From Membranipora membranacea (lineage: Eukaryota > Bryozoa > Gymnolaemata > Cheilostomatida > Membraniporidae), in NCBI GenBank assembly GCA_914767715.1, contig OU612067.1:19101001-19165000 (forward strand): a DNA stretch of 64,000 nt. The letters are read 5' to 3'. The position numbers and the translations under genes were made by a program. Positions 1 to 12,100 of the stretch are shown in pieces. Every line of letters begins with the position of its first letter. The first letter of the stretch is position 1. The notes under the pieces were generated by a model that was given only the letters and a program-made list of their open reading frames with translations, did not search any database and was not told the DNA's origin.

Positions 1-365
1 CCGTGAATGGCTGAATAGCTCAGTGTGTAGAGCTACTGCCTAATAATCACTGTTAATAAGATTGTTGTGGGTTCGAATCCCATCAAGGTCAGTTTTTTTC
101 AAATGGGTGCTTTATAACTGGAGCATTTTTACCGTAATCTTCTACTGCTATTGAGTTGTTTTCTGAAAGTACCCAACAGCTCAGTGAGCTATTGAAATAC
201 CTCTCTGCTTGCACTATTTTGCTACCGATATGCAAAAATTTCCATGGTGGGAGGGCGCCCCCCCCACACCCTCCCCGCCTACGGCGTGTGGATCGGGCTG
301 CACCCATTCATTATGCTCATCTCTAAAAAGTCAGTGAGTGAAATATTTTAGAATATACGCCCCTG
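1..365. mobile_element. hAT-like non-autonomous element with tRNA-like core, partial (copy 1)
   Basis: The left end lies outside the window. The right end reads AATATACGCCCCTG, the inverse of the left terminus CAGTGGCGTATATT seen in the full copy at 54,630-55,036. Near the left is a tRNA-like segment with a Pol III A box (16-33) and an exact B box GGTTCGAATCC (70-80). The element sits in the intron before the Roc-coding exon of ROCO copy A, and the same insertion is present in copy B, so it predates the duplication. A third copy at 34,609-34,974 has a clean 8-bp target duplication, which identifies the family as hAT-like. Minus-strand open frames inside it are repeat sequence, not a gene. Confidence 0.75.
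16..80 (+). promoter_or_regulatory. Pol III A box and B box inside the hAT-like element
   Basis: The A box TAGCTCAGTGTGTAGAGC lies at 16-33 and the B box GGTTCGAATCC at 70-80. Both match the internal promoter of eukaryotic tRNA genes. No convincing acceptor stem is visible, so this is a tRNA-like promoter relic rather than a tRNA gene. Confidence 0.6.
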
Positions 366-389
366 ATATATATATATATATATATATAT
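366..389. repeat. (AT)n microsatellite
   Basis: This is an uninterrupted AT dinucleotide run directly abutting the end of the hAT-like element. The equivalent run in copy B (55,037-55,070) is longer. Its sequence blurs the 8-bp target duplication of the element. Confidence 0.9.
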
Positions 390-646
390 CCCTCATCACC
401 AGCTCATTAACCACCATGCTTTTCAGCGTGGTAATTAACTCATAACGCCTGAGCTATTTTGCCCACCACCTTTCTCATAATATCGCTCAATGTCGCATAT
501 TACATGCTGTAAAATTTCAAAAGTGGAGCCTTGGGCATATTACGTAAAATTCCTGCCGTCAAATGAATTTATGGTTTTTGATATATTAGCTTTCATGGTT
601 AGGTGCAGTAATGCTTACATTCAAAGTTATGTTCTTTTACTTGCAG

Positions 647-3600
647 CATTGGACAGCTGACCAATCTCATCAAACTGGATGTCCGATACAATGACAAGCT
701 AACCAGCATTCCTGAGAGTCTGTACAGTGTTAGTACATTACAAGAAGTCCTGTGTGATGGCTGTCATACACTAACCTCTCCACCTCTGGCTGTCTGCAAC
801 CTCGGAGTTAAAGCTGTGAGAAAGTACTTATTTGATCTCCGTGTGGAACGAGGAAGTAACCAACTGCTTATTCCTGTCACAGTAATAGGAAAGAGTAAGG
901 CAGGTAAAACTAGCCTTGTTCAAAGTGTCCAACAGAACAAAAGAGTGCTGACACGACGAGATTCTGAAGAAGGTCTGGTTGATGCTGCCACCAAAGTATT
1001 CAAAGTATGTGAAACTGATGTAGATAAGACAACGAAACTGATATTTACTGACTTTGGGGGACACACAATGTACCACTTTTCTTATCAGCTAACCTTCAAG
1101 ACTCAGTGTGTGCCACTGCTGGTAATAGACATAGCTGAGTTTGACAGGTTAGCTGATAAGAATGGAGAGGAGTCAGCTTGTGAGGAACTATGTCTAACAT
1201 GGCTAGCTCATCTCTATATCTCATCACCTGGTCTCAACCGACCAGTAATAGTCCTTACTCATCGTGACAAAGTAAGTGAGGAATGTTACGACCGCAGAGA
1301 ACAGCAACTCATGGAGGTTACTGAAAGGTTACGTCAGCGCATCATTGAAGCTGAGAGAACTGTATCCCCAACGCTAAGTCCTGTTTTTACTATGACCACC
1401 TTTAGTGATATCTCGGAACCCTTCATAGGACACATTGACATTCTCGATTTATCAGACACATCTGATCTGTCTGATATTAATGACCTGAAGAACGCCCTCA
1501 TCATTGCAGGTTTAGATTTAATCACTGAGATACCGGGCATTTGGTATCTGATGCTCATCAGAATCACTGAGCGAGTTGACCGCCCATTCATTCACATGTC
1601 AGAAATAGATAAGGAGTTTCCTGATGACAAAGAGCATGTAGCCCTCCAATATCTCCACGAAACAGGACGTATCATGTGGTTTGGGAAAATAAACAAACTT
1701 TCCAATTACATATTCCATCGTTCAGAGGTTTTGACAGGTCTCATAGAAATCCTATACAGCCATACCCTAGATGACGCCTGGAGCAAACGCCTGAACCTCT
1801 TTTCTCCTTTCACCTCTGATGGGAAGAAGATAGATAAAAGGAAATACACTGCTATGATTGACAACTTCAACGCGACAGGAATAATAGAGGCTTCTTTGCT
1901 CCTAAATCTGCTGGAAAAGGAATCTACGATCCCAGCTGATATCTCAGTAGAAATCCTGAAGACATTTCACCTCATTCATCTATGTGGACCAACATCTGAT
2001 TTAAGTCATGAGAAATACATCGTACCATATTTTGCGAAGGACGAGATAAAAGTGCCTGAGGTCTATGATAGTCTGATCCCACTGAAGGTAGATCTATGGC
2101 TACGAGGTCTCCCTATTCCGGGCTACGTCTTCTCCCTCATTACAGCAGCCTACTTGGACATGAACTCAGACCCCTACAACTACCCTGAGGTTGGTAAGAA
2201 CGGTGTAACAGTGACCAACCACAGGAGCAAAAGTGTCAAATATCTTCTACATGATGCTACAGAAAATCGTCTCTCCCTGATTACTCTCGCACCCCTGAGG
2301 AGAATCGGTGATGCATGGTGTGATCATCTCGCCTCACTCCGACAGCTCATCTCAGAACTGCGTTCAGTTTGGAAAGCAGTTCGCTATCAGAATGTCTTCG
2401 TTTGCTCCCATTGCTTACTCTCAAATAAGCCAACTCCAACTACTGCTGTCGATCCTGATTGGTTTCAGCCAGAAAACCTGGATGGAGATCTAGATGTTTG
2501 CTATACGGGAAAGGAGACTTGTGTATGCAAAGCTACAGCTGCCATTACGGAAAGTGAAACCGTTCCAACACCACTGATTTCTCCGTGTGAGTAATATCTC
2601 AAAGACAGCCAAAAAGCTGCTCCTCTTTCCGCTCTGCAAAAACTGTTGCTAGAAATACTAACCTAATTGTCAATAGACAACCATAAGCCCATGATGTGAT
2701 CAAATGTCACTTTCTCTCTGCAACCCCGCTTCATTCCATTGTGTTTATCAGACAGTTGATTGTTAGGCATCATTTCAATGGAGGCTTTAAATTCTTTTGT
2801 TTTATCTGCAGGTTCTGACATATCTGAAACTGGATATGATGTGCTGAACGCTTACATCTCAAACCTCCGAGTTCTGTCTAGTAAGTTGTTTTACACCAAT
2901 CTTTCAAGTGTAATCCGGATAATTGTAAATAATTTGGTTTGTCATATGTTACGACGACTTTGTTCTCAGAACTGTCTGTGCTGATCTTCAATTACTTTCT
3001 GAATCGATGATAATACCCATCATTGATCGAGGTGCATAATATTCATCTTTATTTTCTCATAGATGAGTCAAAGATTCTGAAGGAGCTCATAGAGAAACAT
3101 CCACTCGACACAAAGGACATCAAGCTGCTGTTTGATCACAGTGATCAGTATATAATACCACATCAAGAAACTCATGTGAAGAGATGTGGATTAGTTCTGT
3201 TCAACTCTGACAACAGAGAGGGGGCCGCAGAAGAAGCTAATGCTATGAGTGAGAGCCTCACCAAATCTGGAATTCAGACTAAGACAGTGGAATGGAAGCG
3301 GGACTATGATCTGTTTGCTGAAATCAATGATGAGCTGACTGGGCTGATTTCTGATGGACTATCACTGCTCATCGTCTCAATCATGTCACATGGTACAGCT
3401 GGAATTCTGACCGGAATCAACGACTCCAAAATAGCTATTTCTGATGTGCTGAACACGTTAAGTGTCAAGCTACCTAAACATATCCCTCTGGTAAGTTGTA
3501 TCTCCACTGAATTTCCTAGAATAGTTTTCGGAGGCTGCATTTTTCTATAGATATTTGATCATAATATTGTGTGTTTTGCAGTTATTACGGCAAACCTTAT

Positions 3601-4049
3601 GAAATTGATAATTAAGGAGTAAATCCTTCAATCTTTTGCAGATTCTCATAGTGCAGGCTTGTCAAGCCTATTCCGATTCGGGATCTCAGAGTCATATAGA
3701 CGCTGGCCGCGCAGAACCACCTAAGTCTTATGTAGTTCTGGAGAGGCCTCATACTCTGTTACTGATGTCATCAGTTGTTGGAGGGATGGCTGTTAGAGGA
3801 GTGTTCACAGGGGCCATGGCTAGACAGTTCGCTAAGGCTAATGGGAAGACAACTATAAACGATATGGTGACTAATGCAGTCATCGACATGAAGAAGAATG
3901 AACCAGATAAGTACAATCAGTCTCCAGAATCAAGAAACACTCTACAGAAGAGTCTGATCCTCCCACCAGGTATAGATACACCAGATTCACAGCAACACAG
4001 TGAGGGAACATCTAAGGAAAGCCTCCTGAAGAAACTATTAGGCAAATGA
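647..4049 (+). CDS. LRR-Roc-COR-caspase-like protein, copy A (5' end outside window)
   Basis: Exons 647-2586, 2812-2880, 3063-3490 and 3642-4049 have AG/GT borders and join in frame (phases 2-1-1-0) to a TGA. Exon 647-2586 begins with a terminal LRR (SIGQL...), then a Roc GTPase: P-loop GKSKAGKT, G3 DFGGH, G4 THRD. A COR domain follows, and then a Cys-rich patch (CSHC, later CVC) like the zinc patch at COR ends. The last exons encode a caspase-like fold: His in SHG, Cys in QACQ, then a p10-like segment (SSVVGG...VRG). Family knowledge: ROCO proteins are GTP-dependent scaffolds, and most animal ones end in a kinase or a death domain, not a caspase. Upstream LRR exons presumably lie before base 1. 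The gene converges on the CEP295 gene, with stop codons 2.1 kb apart. Copy B is the complete paralogue. Confidence 0.85.
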
Positions 4050-4848
4050 GTTTTCAAGTTATTTCTGGTCAATGCAAGTCACCTTTCAAGTGACCTTTCA
4101 CAGACTTTCCATGTGGAAGTATTCTATAAACCATCATTCAGGTCAAGATATACAATGATCTCGTAAGATTGATCAGTTCCACAAATCAACCTGATCATTC
4201 TCGCTGTGTTCAGATGTTACGTCTGTAGCGTATCAGCATAGTGACTGGTGAAGTCAATTTCTGTAAATTCGTTGTGTAAATGTTTGACTCAGGCAAGACT
4301 ATGAGTTTTATGTAAATGTGACTGATCACATTTAACACTTTCAGATATTGGTAGATCATTAATTCTGAATCCATGTTTGAAGATGATTTGGATAGCTAGA
4401 ATTATTTTTTGTTGACATTTACTTTTGTACTTTTGTATAACTTGAGACTTGAACATAAGTTTACATCTGGTAATCGCGCCTGCAACTTAATGTTTCTGTT
4501 CCATGCCATTGCTGACCGAGAGTTTTTTATTTCTTTACCAATATATTCTTCATTTACAAGTTTATGCTGTATTTTAATATAGAGAGGGATGATTTTTTGT
4601 GACGAGTCTTCAGTGTTGGTTGTATTTGAATCTATAGCTGTTTATTAATTAGTTTGTGATTCACTGGTATAGCGTGTCCTTGGAATTTCCTACATTAAAA
4701 AATTATATTCAACAATGCCACTAAATTGTCGGGTCTTGTGACATCCAATACTAGCTTTAGTTTCTGTGGATTGTTAGTCAATGTTATTAGGTACTGCCTA
4801 ATTCTTATCAAAGAGGAAAAGACAGTCTTTAACTCCTTGATATTATCA
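4050..4848. other. 3' flank of ROCO copy A; no gene seen
   Basis: This is AT-rich sequence that is nearly collinear with 58,734-59,510 in copy B. It probably contains the 3' UTR. I see no convincing coding potential; short frames near 4,700-4,900 run into the foldback element. Confidence 0.6.
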
Positions 4849-5547
4849 CAGAGTAAGGATAAACAGAGGGGACACTTCAATGATCGTTATAGTGCCTGCG
4901 GTTTTTGAGCTACTGGGGGAAAATCATCATCTGGCCACCTGCCAATTTTCAATAAATATATAAGCTAATAAGGGATTTTCTCATACATACATGCCTACTT
5001 TTGTTGGGCCATCAGTCTTTCTGTATTCATCCCAAAGACTGATTTCCAACTTTTTTGAAATGTCCAACCTTCAAGCTATACACCATATTGTTGTCATTTT
5101 TTGCTAGGATACATAGGCTATGTTTTATATGGGTTTTTAAAATGAGTTATATCATATAGATAAACAAGCGGCTTGGGTCAGTACACGGACATTTCCTAAT
5201 TTTGATGACCAGCCATCCATCAATTGTCACATGTAAATCTATATGGAAAAACTCATTTTAAAATCCCATATAACTCATAGCCTATGTATCCTAGCAAAAA
5301 ATGACAACAATATGGTGTAAAGCTTGAAGGTTGGACATTTCAAAAAAGTTGGAAATCAGTCTTTGGGATAATTACAGAATGAATTATGACCTATCAAAGG
5401 TAGGTATGTCTGCCTAAAACCTCACATTGTAACTTATATAATTATTGAAATTTGCAGGTGGCCAGATTGATGATTTTCCCCCAGTGGATCAAAACCGCAG
5501 GCACTATAACGATCATTGAAGTGTCCCCTCTGTTTATCCTTACTCTG
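4849..5547. mobile_element. ~700-bp foldback (palindromic) transposable element
   Basis: The two halves are long inverted repeats. The ends CAGAGTAAGGATAAACAGAG and its complement extend through roughly 57 bp, and much of the interior also pairs (for example the blocks around 5,040-5,160 and 5,230-5,370). The element is flanked by TGATATTATCA on both sides (4,838-4,848 and 5,548-5,558). Copy B has this target only once, around 59,500, with no insert. That gives an empty-site comparison and fixes the borders, although the duplicated length could be shorter than 11 bp because the ends are partly palindromic. It codes for no transposase. Confidence 0.85.
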
Positions 5548-6170
5548 TGATATTATCATGTAAATTTCACCAGTAAAGTGAGAGGTGAAGAGGCATAGGT
5601 TCCCTGAAGGAAACTGTTGGGCTGATCACGTTTTAACTTTTAGGTCACCCTACGGTGTAACAGCAAGAAATGCTGTCCAGTGGTTCAGAGAGAGTTGCGA
5701 TATCAATGGGATGCTTCTCTGCGAACATTTCAATGCTCACAGAGATCAGACTTAACTACATGAGCCCTCACACTAGAGTAGCATATCACTTCAGTTGACA
5801 TTTAGAAACTAGTTCAACATTAGAATACTTGGTATTAATATACAATCGCAGCTGGACTTAATATCATATCACTCAATCAATCAAAAGTGGCAGAAAAACA
5901 GAAAATTTTCAAAGAAAACTTCTAACCATAGTAGTAATATTTCATCATCTGATAAAACAATATGCAGGGGTAGATAACTTGTTAACGAGATCAATTTGGA
6001 TAAAATTAATATGGTATAAATGTCACATAATATAGAATTGTCAAAACATTCACATCCAGTTCACACAGACACTCCATCAGAACAAATCATATATGAAACT
6101 AGTCTTAGTGCTCAGACTACATTAGAAAACAGATTTATATATTAATATAGAATTATGAATTATTATTTCA
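5548..6170. other. Spacer between convergent ROCO copy A and CEP295 copy 1
   Basis: This is AT-rich sequence collinear with 59,500-60,121 in copy B. It should hold the 3' UTR of the minus-strand CEP295-like gene. No other feature is apparent. Confidence 0.5.
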
Positions 6171-9100
6171 TCATGACGATTTTTTACTCCTAGCCAGTAA
6201 TTTACTCCCATATTCTTTTCTGCGAGCCTGTACATCTACTTTCTGTGCCTCTCTGGCTTTATAAGCTCTCTTCTGTTTTACTTCTTCTAACTGACCATAC
6301 AATCTGTGTATAAGATAAATAGTAAGTGAATAATAGCCTGTGTCCCACACTACAAAGTGGTTGAGGTGGGAGGAGTCCCTATGTACTTACATCAATCAGA
6401 ATTTCCCAATTGGTTTAGAAGGTCAGTTTCTAAAACCAAGAATGATTGAGTTGCAGCCAACAGGACATGAGAGCAGAGGATCTTCGTAACAGTGCGGTAA
6501 GATATGACAGTTTTTTCACAATCTGCTTTCAGATAATAATCCGTTGAGGGTTACCTCATCTCAGTGGCAGACAATGTCATCTATGTTCTGTTATATAACA
6601 TGAGGCCACTCCAAATTAATACCTTGATCTAGATGACAGTATGAGGATTTGTAGGTGGAGGGAGGGAGGTGATTTTTTATTTTATATTTTAGCCCTACAA
6701 AACAGCTGGAGGTAAAATAGTTTTTTTATTTTATCTATCTACCCTGAACTCAAGTGGCTGAAAATTCTATTTTATTTTCTCTCTCCAACTCACATGCACG
6801 AATCTTAAATGGTTGAGTTTGCCACATCATGAGTGTTTGATAATGTTATGCCACAAGCTCACATTGCAAGCCATCAAAGTCTAGTATAAGGCATATATGA
6901 TATAAACTTTTGATATAACCATGTGCTTGCTATCACAATGTTTGTATACAAATAAGTAGCCAATGACACAAGAGTAGCAAGCCACGCCTCCTACCCTGAG
7001 TGAGTCTAATTTTATTATTTGTAAAATCCACGATGGACAATAAAGGAGGGAGACAAAATTGCAGAGAAAGTTTTCATAATATATTTCTTGTTCTCTTCAT
7101 CCATATTGAGTCACCACTCACCATAGGTAATAAAATTATATTTCATGCATACCATGTGCATACATATAGGGAATTTACAGGCGTTTAGGGGTATGTGTTT
7201 TATATTTTACTTGGTCAATTGACCAGGAGGTAAAATATTTTATTTTTTTATGACTATTTCCAACTGGCATCTGGCGGTATTTTGATTTGATCAGGGCTCT
7301 GACAAGGCGGTGGGCATTCATCTAGATCAAGGAATTAATTTGGAGTGGCCTGATTATGCAAAAACTACTCAGAAAATCATAACTGACCTTTTAGTTCTCT
7401 CAGTCATCTCTTTCTTTTGTTTCTTTCTCCCAGCAGAATCTAAAGTTCTCACAGAAGTCTTCGGTCTGACATCTGGGTCGGCTCTAGTCTGTGCTTCTGC
7501 TATAAAGTTATATAAATAGTTATAAGTGTTGTTGGCTATAACTCAATATTGTTATTGCGTGGCTCATAATATTTATGATTTATTATTTATGACCAATAAC
7601 CACACATTAAAAACTTCTGCAATATATAGAAGCCTATTTGATATTGGAGCATACTACATAGGATATGATTGTGACCAGCATGAGAATTAGAACAGTTACG
7701 CACAACAGATGATCATGATCATCAAAATTCTAGCTACCTTCCATTTATTATTATATATATAAACACATATAGAAATACAATTTCCAGTATCCTTATAATT
7801 CAATATACATAGATGAAGCCGGAAGTCATGAACAAACCTGTCAAAGGCTCCTCCTCGATCCACTGTAGTCCAGGTACAGCTGACAGCACCTCACCTACAT
7901 TCTCAGCCTGTTCATCATCACCACTACCTGCAGTCTGTGGTTCCTCTACTAATGTTAGATTGGATTCGTCAGGTATAGTGCTGGCGAATGTGATCTCAGG
8001 TTCTTCTAATAGACCAGTAGAATGTTCTGTGTCCTGAAATGTAATGACATGAAACCGGTAAGAATGCAGTATAAAGGTATGAATATGAAGGTATTTGCTG
8101 AAGTGTAACTATTTTATTTCCATCTTAAAACTTAACAGTTTGTTGTATTTTCCTTCGCAGCTTTCCTCAGTGGAAACTTAGGGGGATTTATCAAACAATG
8201 AGATAGTTGACAGATCACAAAACTCCAAGCGATTGCCGGGTGATAAAATACAATGCAAGTATTTTACATACACCCTGGTCGGTCTCGACCAGCTTTGTTT
8301 GGATGATGCTAAGACAGGCTATATACACTCTAAGTTTATACAAACATAGTACATATAGAACAGCACCTGTAATGGTTTTTGAGGAGTACTACTTGAAGGT
8401 CTACTACTGATAGTTATCTTCATAGGAGTAGATTGCGAGATTTCAGCATCACCAAGCAACATATCATCTACAAAATAATCATACCTTCTCATGTCATACC
8501 AACTTATCGAGCCAAAAGGAAGTTAGACCATAGGAATTCGGAATTTGATATAGCAATGTTGTTCAAAACTTGCTCAATCATTTTCCAGGTCTGAAATGAT
8601 ACATGATACAGATGACCTTTGATCTCTACTACAGTATGGATAATTAGAGGATAACTGGCAGCTTTTTCGAGGCTATAAAGAGCATTTAGTCAGGAAGCAG
8701 CCCCCACTTTCACTTCTACCAAATGACTGGGGTTTAATTGTGCTTAATCTAAGGAGTTTTTGGAGCTGATCACAATGGTGGCACCATATGCGGCTGTTAT
8801 TGACCTTACATGGCCCATTGCAGCGAAAATAATATTTGTGTTTGACTACTCCTACTGTAATAAAAGCTATTCAATAAGAAGGTCATGTCTCCTCTAAATA
8901 TCCCCCCCCCCCCCACCCACCGCAATTTGTCACACTGATCGGCGGTGTCTTTGGAGAGCATTATAGTAATAATAAACACCTACCGACAGAAAATCTAGTC
9001 TCTTCCTGGTCTGCTGCTAATGTTTTCATAGGTGATCCAAAGGAATCTAAAATGAGAGGTACAAATGACAATGGTTGATCACAATTGACACAGTTTAATT

Positions 9101-12100
9101 AACAGGATACACCCACCCTTGGAAAAGGTTTTCATTGAATAAGACAAGCTGATTAAGATGTTTATTTACTGTTATATCTGTGTGGTGTTACAATGTATAT
9201 TTTTTGTGCCGCGTGTAATCACTGAATTGGATTCTGCTCGAACGAATCAGCATTATCTCATAGACTAGAACATTGTAAGTCTGTTGTTGACAGTTTGTCC
9301 CTAGCAGTCAACTATGACCCCCAAATGAAGATTTCATCTAATTTTGAGTCAGCTGCGCCAGAAAATATTGCAGTGTTTTCAAAATTGCAAACAAAAAAAA
9401 AAGGGTGAAGGTCAATGCTACAATGGACGTGTGACTTTACCAAGTCCTTGAGTCTGTCAAAAGAACATATACTGTCCCAGATAAGGGATCAGCAAGTGTA
9501 GTATTCATTACATAGACGCAGAGTGTTTGATCTTACAAGCAGTGAGTATGAACACTCACAGAACGAATGCACGCACACACAGAACATGCATACACACAAA
9601 ACGTACACACACACATCCAGAATGTATGTAAACACACGCACAGAATGTACATACATACGGACGGAACATACACCCACAGAACATACACACACACAGAACA
9701 TACACACACACAGAACACCCTTACACACAGAACATACACACACACAGAACATACACACACACAGAACATACACACACACAGAACGTACTTACACACAGAA
9801 CATACACACACACAGAACATACACACATACAGAACGTATGTACAAACAGAACATGCACATACAAAACGTACATACGCACCGAACATACACACAAAACGTA
9901 CTTACACATAGAACTTACACACACACACACACCGAATGTACACACAGAACGTACACACACAGAACGTACACACCCAGAACGTACACACACACAGAACGTA
10001 CGCACCCAGAATGTACATACACACACACAGAACATACACACACAGAACATACACACACACAGAGCGTACACACACACAGAGCGTACTATCACAGAACTTA
10101 CATACACAGAATGTACTTACACACAGAGCATACACACACAGAGAGCGTACACACACACAGAACGTACACACACAGAGAACGTACTCAAACACAGAGCGTA
10201 CTCACACAGAACGTAAATACACAGAATGTACTTACACACACTGAATGTACACACACAGGACAGACACACACAGAACATACTCACACAGAACGTACACACA
10301 CACAGAACGTACGTACACACACCAACTGACCTGCAGTAGATGAAGTATCTGATTGTCCAGCGCTGACAGTCTGTGGACTTTTCTCTGATTGTACTAAACT
10401 CTGTACTCCTACACTCTGATCAGTTACTGAAAAAGTATGGTGTGTGTGAACAGGACGACTAAACCACGACGGAATGAAGCTTAGCAAGAGTATGAAAAAT
10501 CAATGAAAAAGTGAAAAATGAATCGAAACCATAGTTTGATTTCAGTGAATAATCTTTTGAGAACCAAAAAAACATGACCATATTTTACCTTAGATCAAGT
10601 TTGATCCATTTTGCCAGCATTGGAGTTGCCCCCCCCCTCTACTGACACGCCACAGGGCAACTCCAATGCAGGCAAAATGGATCAAAATATTATTCACCTC
10701 ACTTCATGAACCAACGAGTAAATAATTCAAGTCAAGTTTCAACTTACGACTACTGGCTTAGGTAAGTATCACTTAACTGGGGTAATTTTACCTTGGGTTA
10801 GTTCTCCTGCTCGGCTGGGTGTGGAGCTCTGTTCTGATAGCTGTGACATACTGTGACCTTGACCTGGTTTCTCACCTTGACCTTCACAATGACTGGACAC
10901 ATTATCATCACTGCTTATAGTCTGTAGTATGTCTTCTATGTTCTGAATAGTTTGGGAGTTTTCAGTTTCTGTTGATGAAGAGATCTCAGCTCTTGGTGTT
11001 TTAGACTGGTTTGAACCTTAAATAGACAAGGATACTAACCATGGAGCAGATCAAGTCATGAGTTGATAGTTTTATTTGGATGCGTAAAGGGCCAGAACGC
11101 AAAACTTTATCATGTTGCGTAATCAACACTCCAGTTGTGGAAAGCCACATAATCCTGAAACTAAGAGGTCAGTATCAATCGTTAATAACCCTCAAAGCGT
11201 TTTGGTGTAGATTGCCATTTTCACTGTCGACATCAGCATCAAGTTGTTTTGATCAAAATATTTCCCGGAATTTTGATTTCTACTAGTAGAAATCAAAATT
11301 GCAGGAAATATTTTGAACTTGAATTTTACATTGATGTATGCTATAGAGTGATATTCTTGTACAAAATAGACAACAGCTATACACTCATCAGTAGCAGAAA
11401 AAATATTATTCATTCTACCCTCACCACTGCTCTGATCCGCTGCATATTGCCTCTCATCAGATGATGGCGTCTCCCCAGCCTCTGCGGAAGGGGAGGTAAA
11501 CTCTTCAGCTACATGCTCAGGTACAGATACAGGTACTCCTCTCCACTGGTGACTGATGTGTCGCATCTGTCGTGTCAGAGTGTCACCACTAGGTGTCGAC
11601 TCCTGACTGTCGGTACTATAGGAAGGAGCCGCCGCAGGAACAACAAAGTCATCTAAATGGGATATAAGCAGAGTCGTGAAAGTTCTGTACTTTGTTAACA
11701 TTCACGGTAATGTTTTGGCTGGGAGGACTTAATTTTTGTTTTATGTATTATTTTGCATTATATTATCTTTTGTCCAACATACTAGAATCAAGCTCACACC
11801 ATACTATTTTGTATATTCCCAATAGTTTGGTGCTTACAAAGCTCACATGATGATGAAAAGGGTAAAATTGTTTAACCAGACCTGCTGAATCTGAAGAGTA
11901 GAGATCTAGTATAGTAGGGCTCTGCTGATTGGCAATCAATCCCTGTGATGTCATACCTCCGTCAAGTGTCGTCAACTTTTCCTGTTCCAGAAATCTGTGA
12001 ATGGGAGCAAAATAATAACCACTTAGAGATAGCGACGATGAAGGCTTCAGTGTTGGATTGATGGTAACAGCAAAAAAAGGATCAAAGGTACTCAAGTAGT

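Noticed and set aside
1-90. A tRNA gene at the window start (and at 34,650 and 54,670)
   Set aside because: The A and B boxes are present, but there is no paired acceptor stem, and the segment recurs inside a transposon with inverted termini.
89-307. Minus-strand protein ending at a conserved repeat (also 34,621-34,929)
   Set aside because: It is the translated right half of the hAT-like element, not a host gene.
828-1591. Minus-strand frames opposite the Roc domain (also 55,509-56,275)
   Set aside because: They are antisense shadows of a strongly supported exon.
647-4049. Copy A as a 5'-truncated pseudogene
   Set aside because: The truncation is the window edge; all visible exons are open and spliced like copy B.
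4695-4908. Overlapping 60-residue frames on both strands
   Set aside because: They run into the foldback element and have no splice or homology support.
9489-10329. Long Thr/His/Tyr-rich and Cys/Val-rich open frames on both strands
   Set aside because: They are translations of the AC-rich minisatellite, open in several frames at once and inside an intron.
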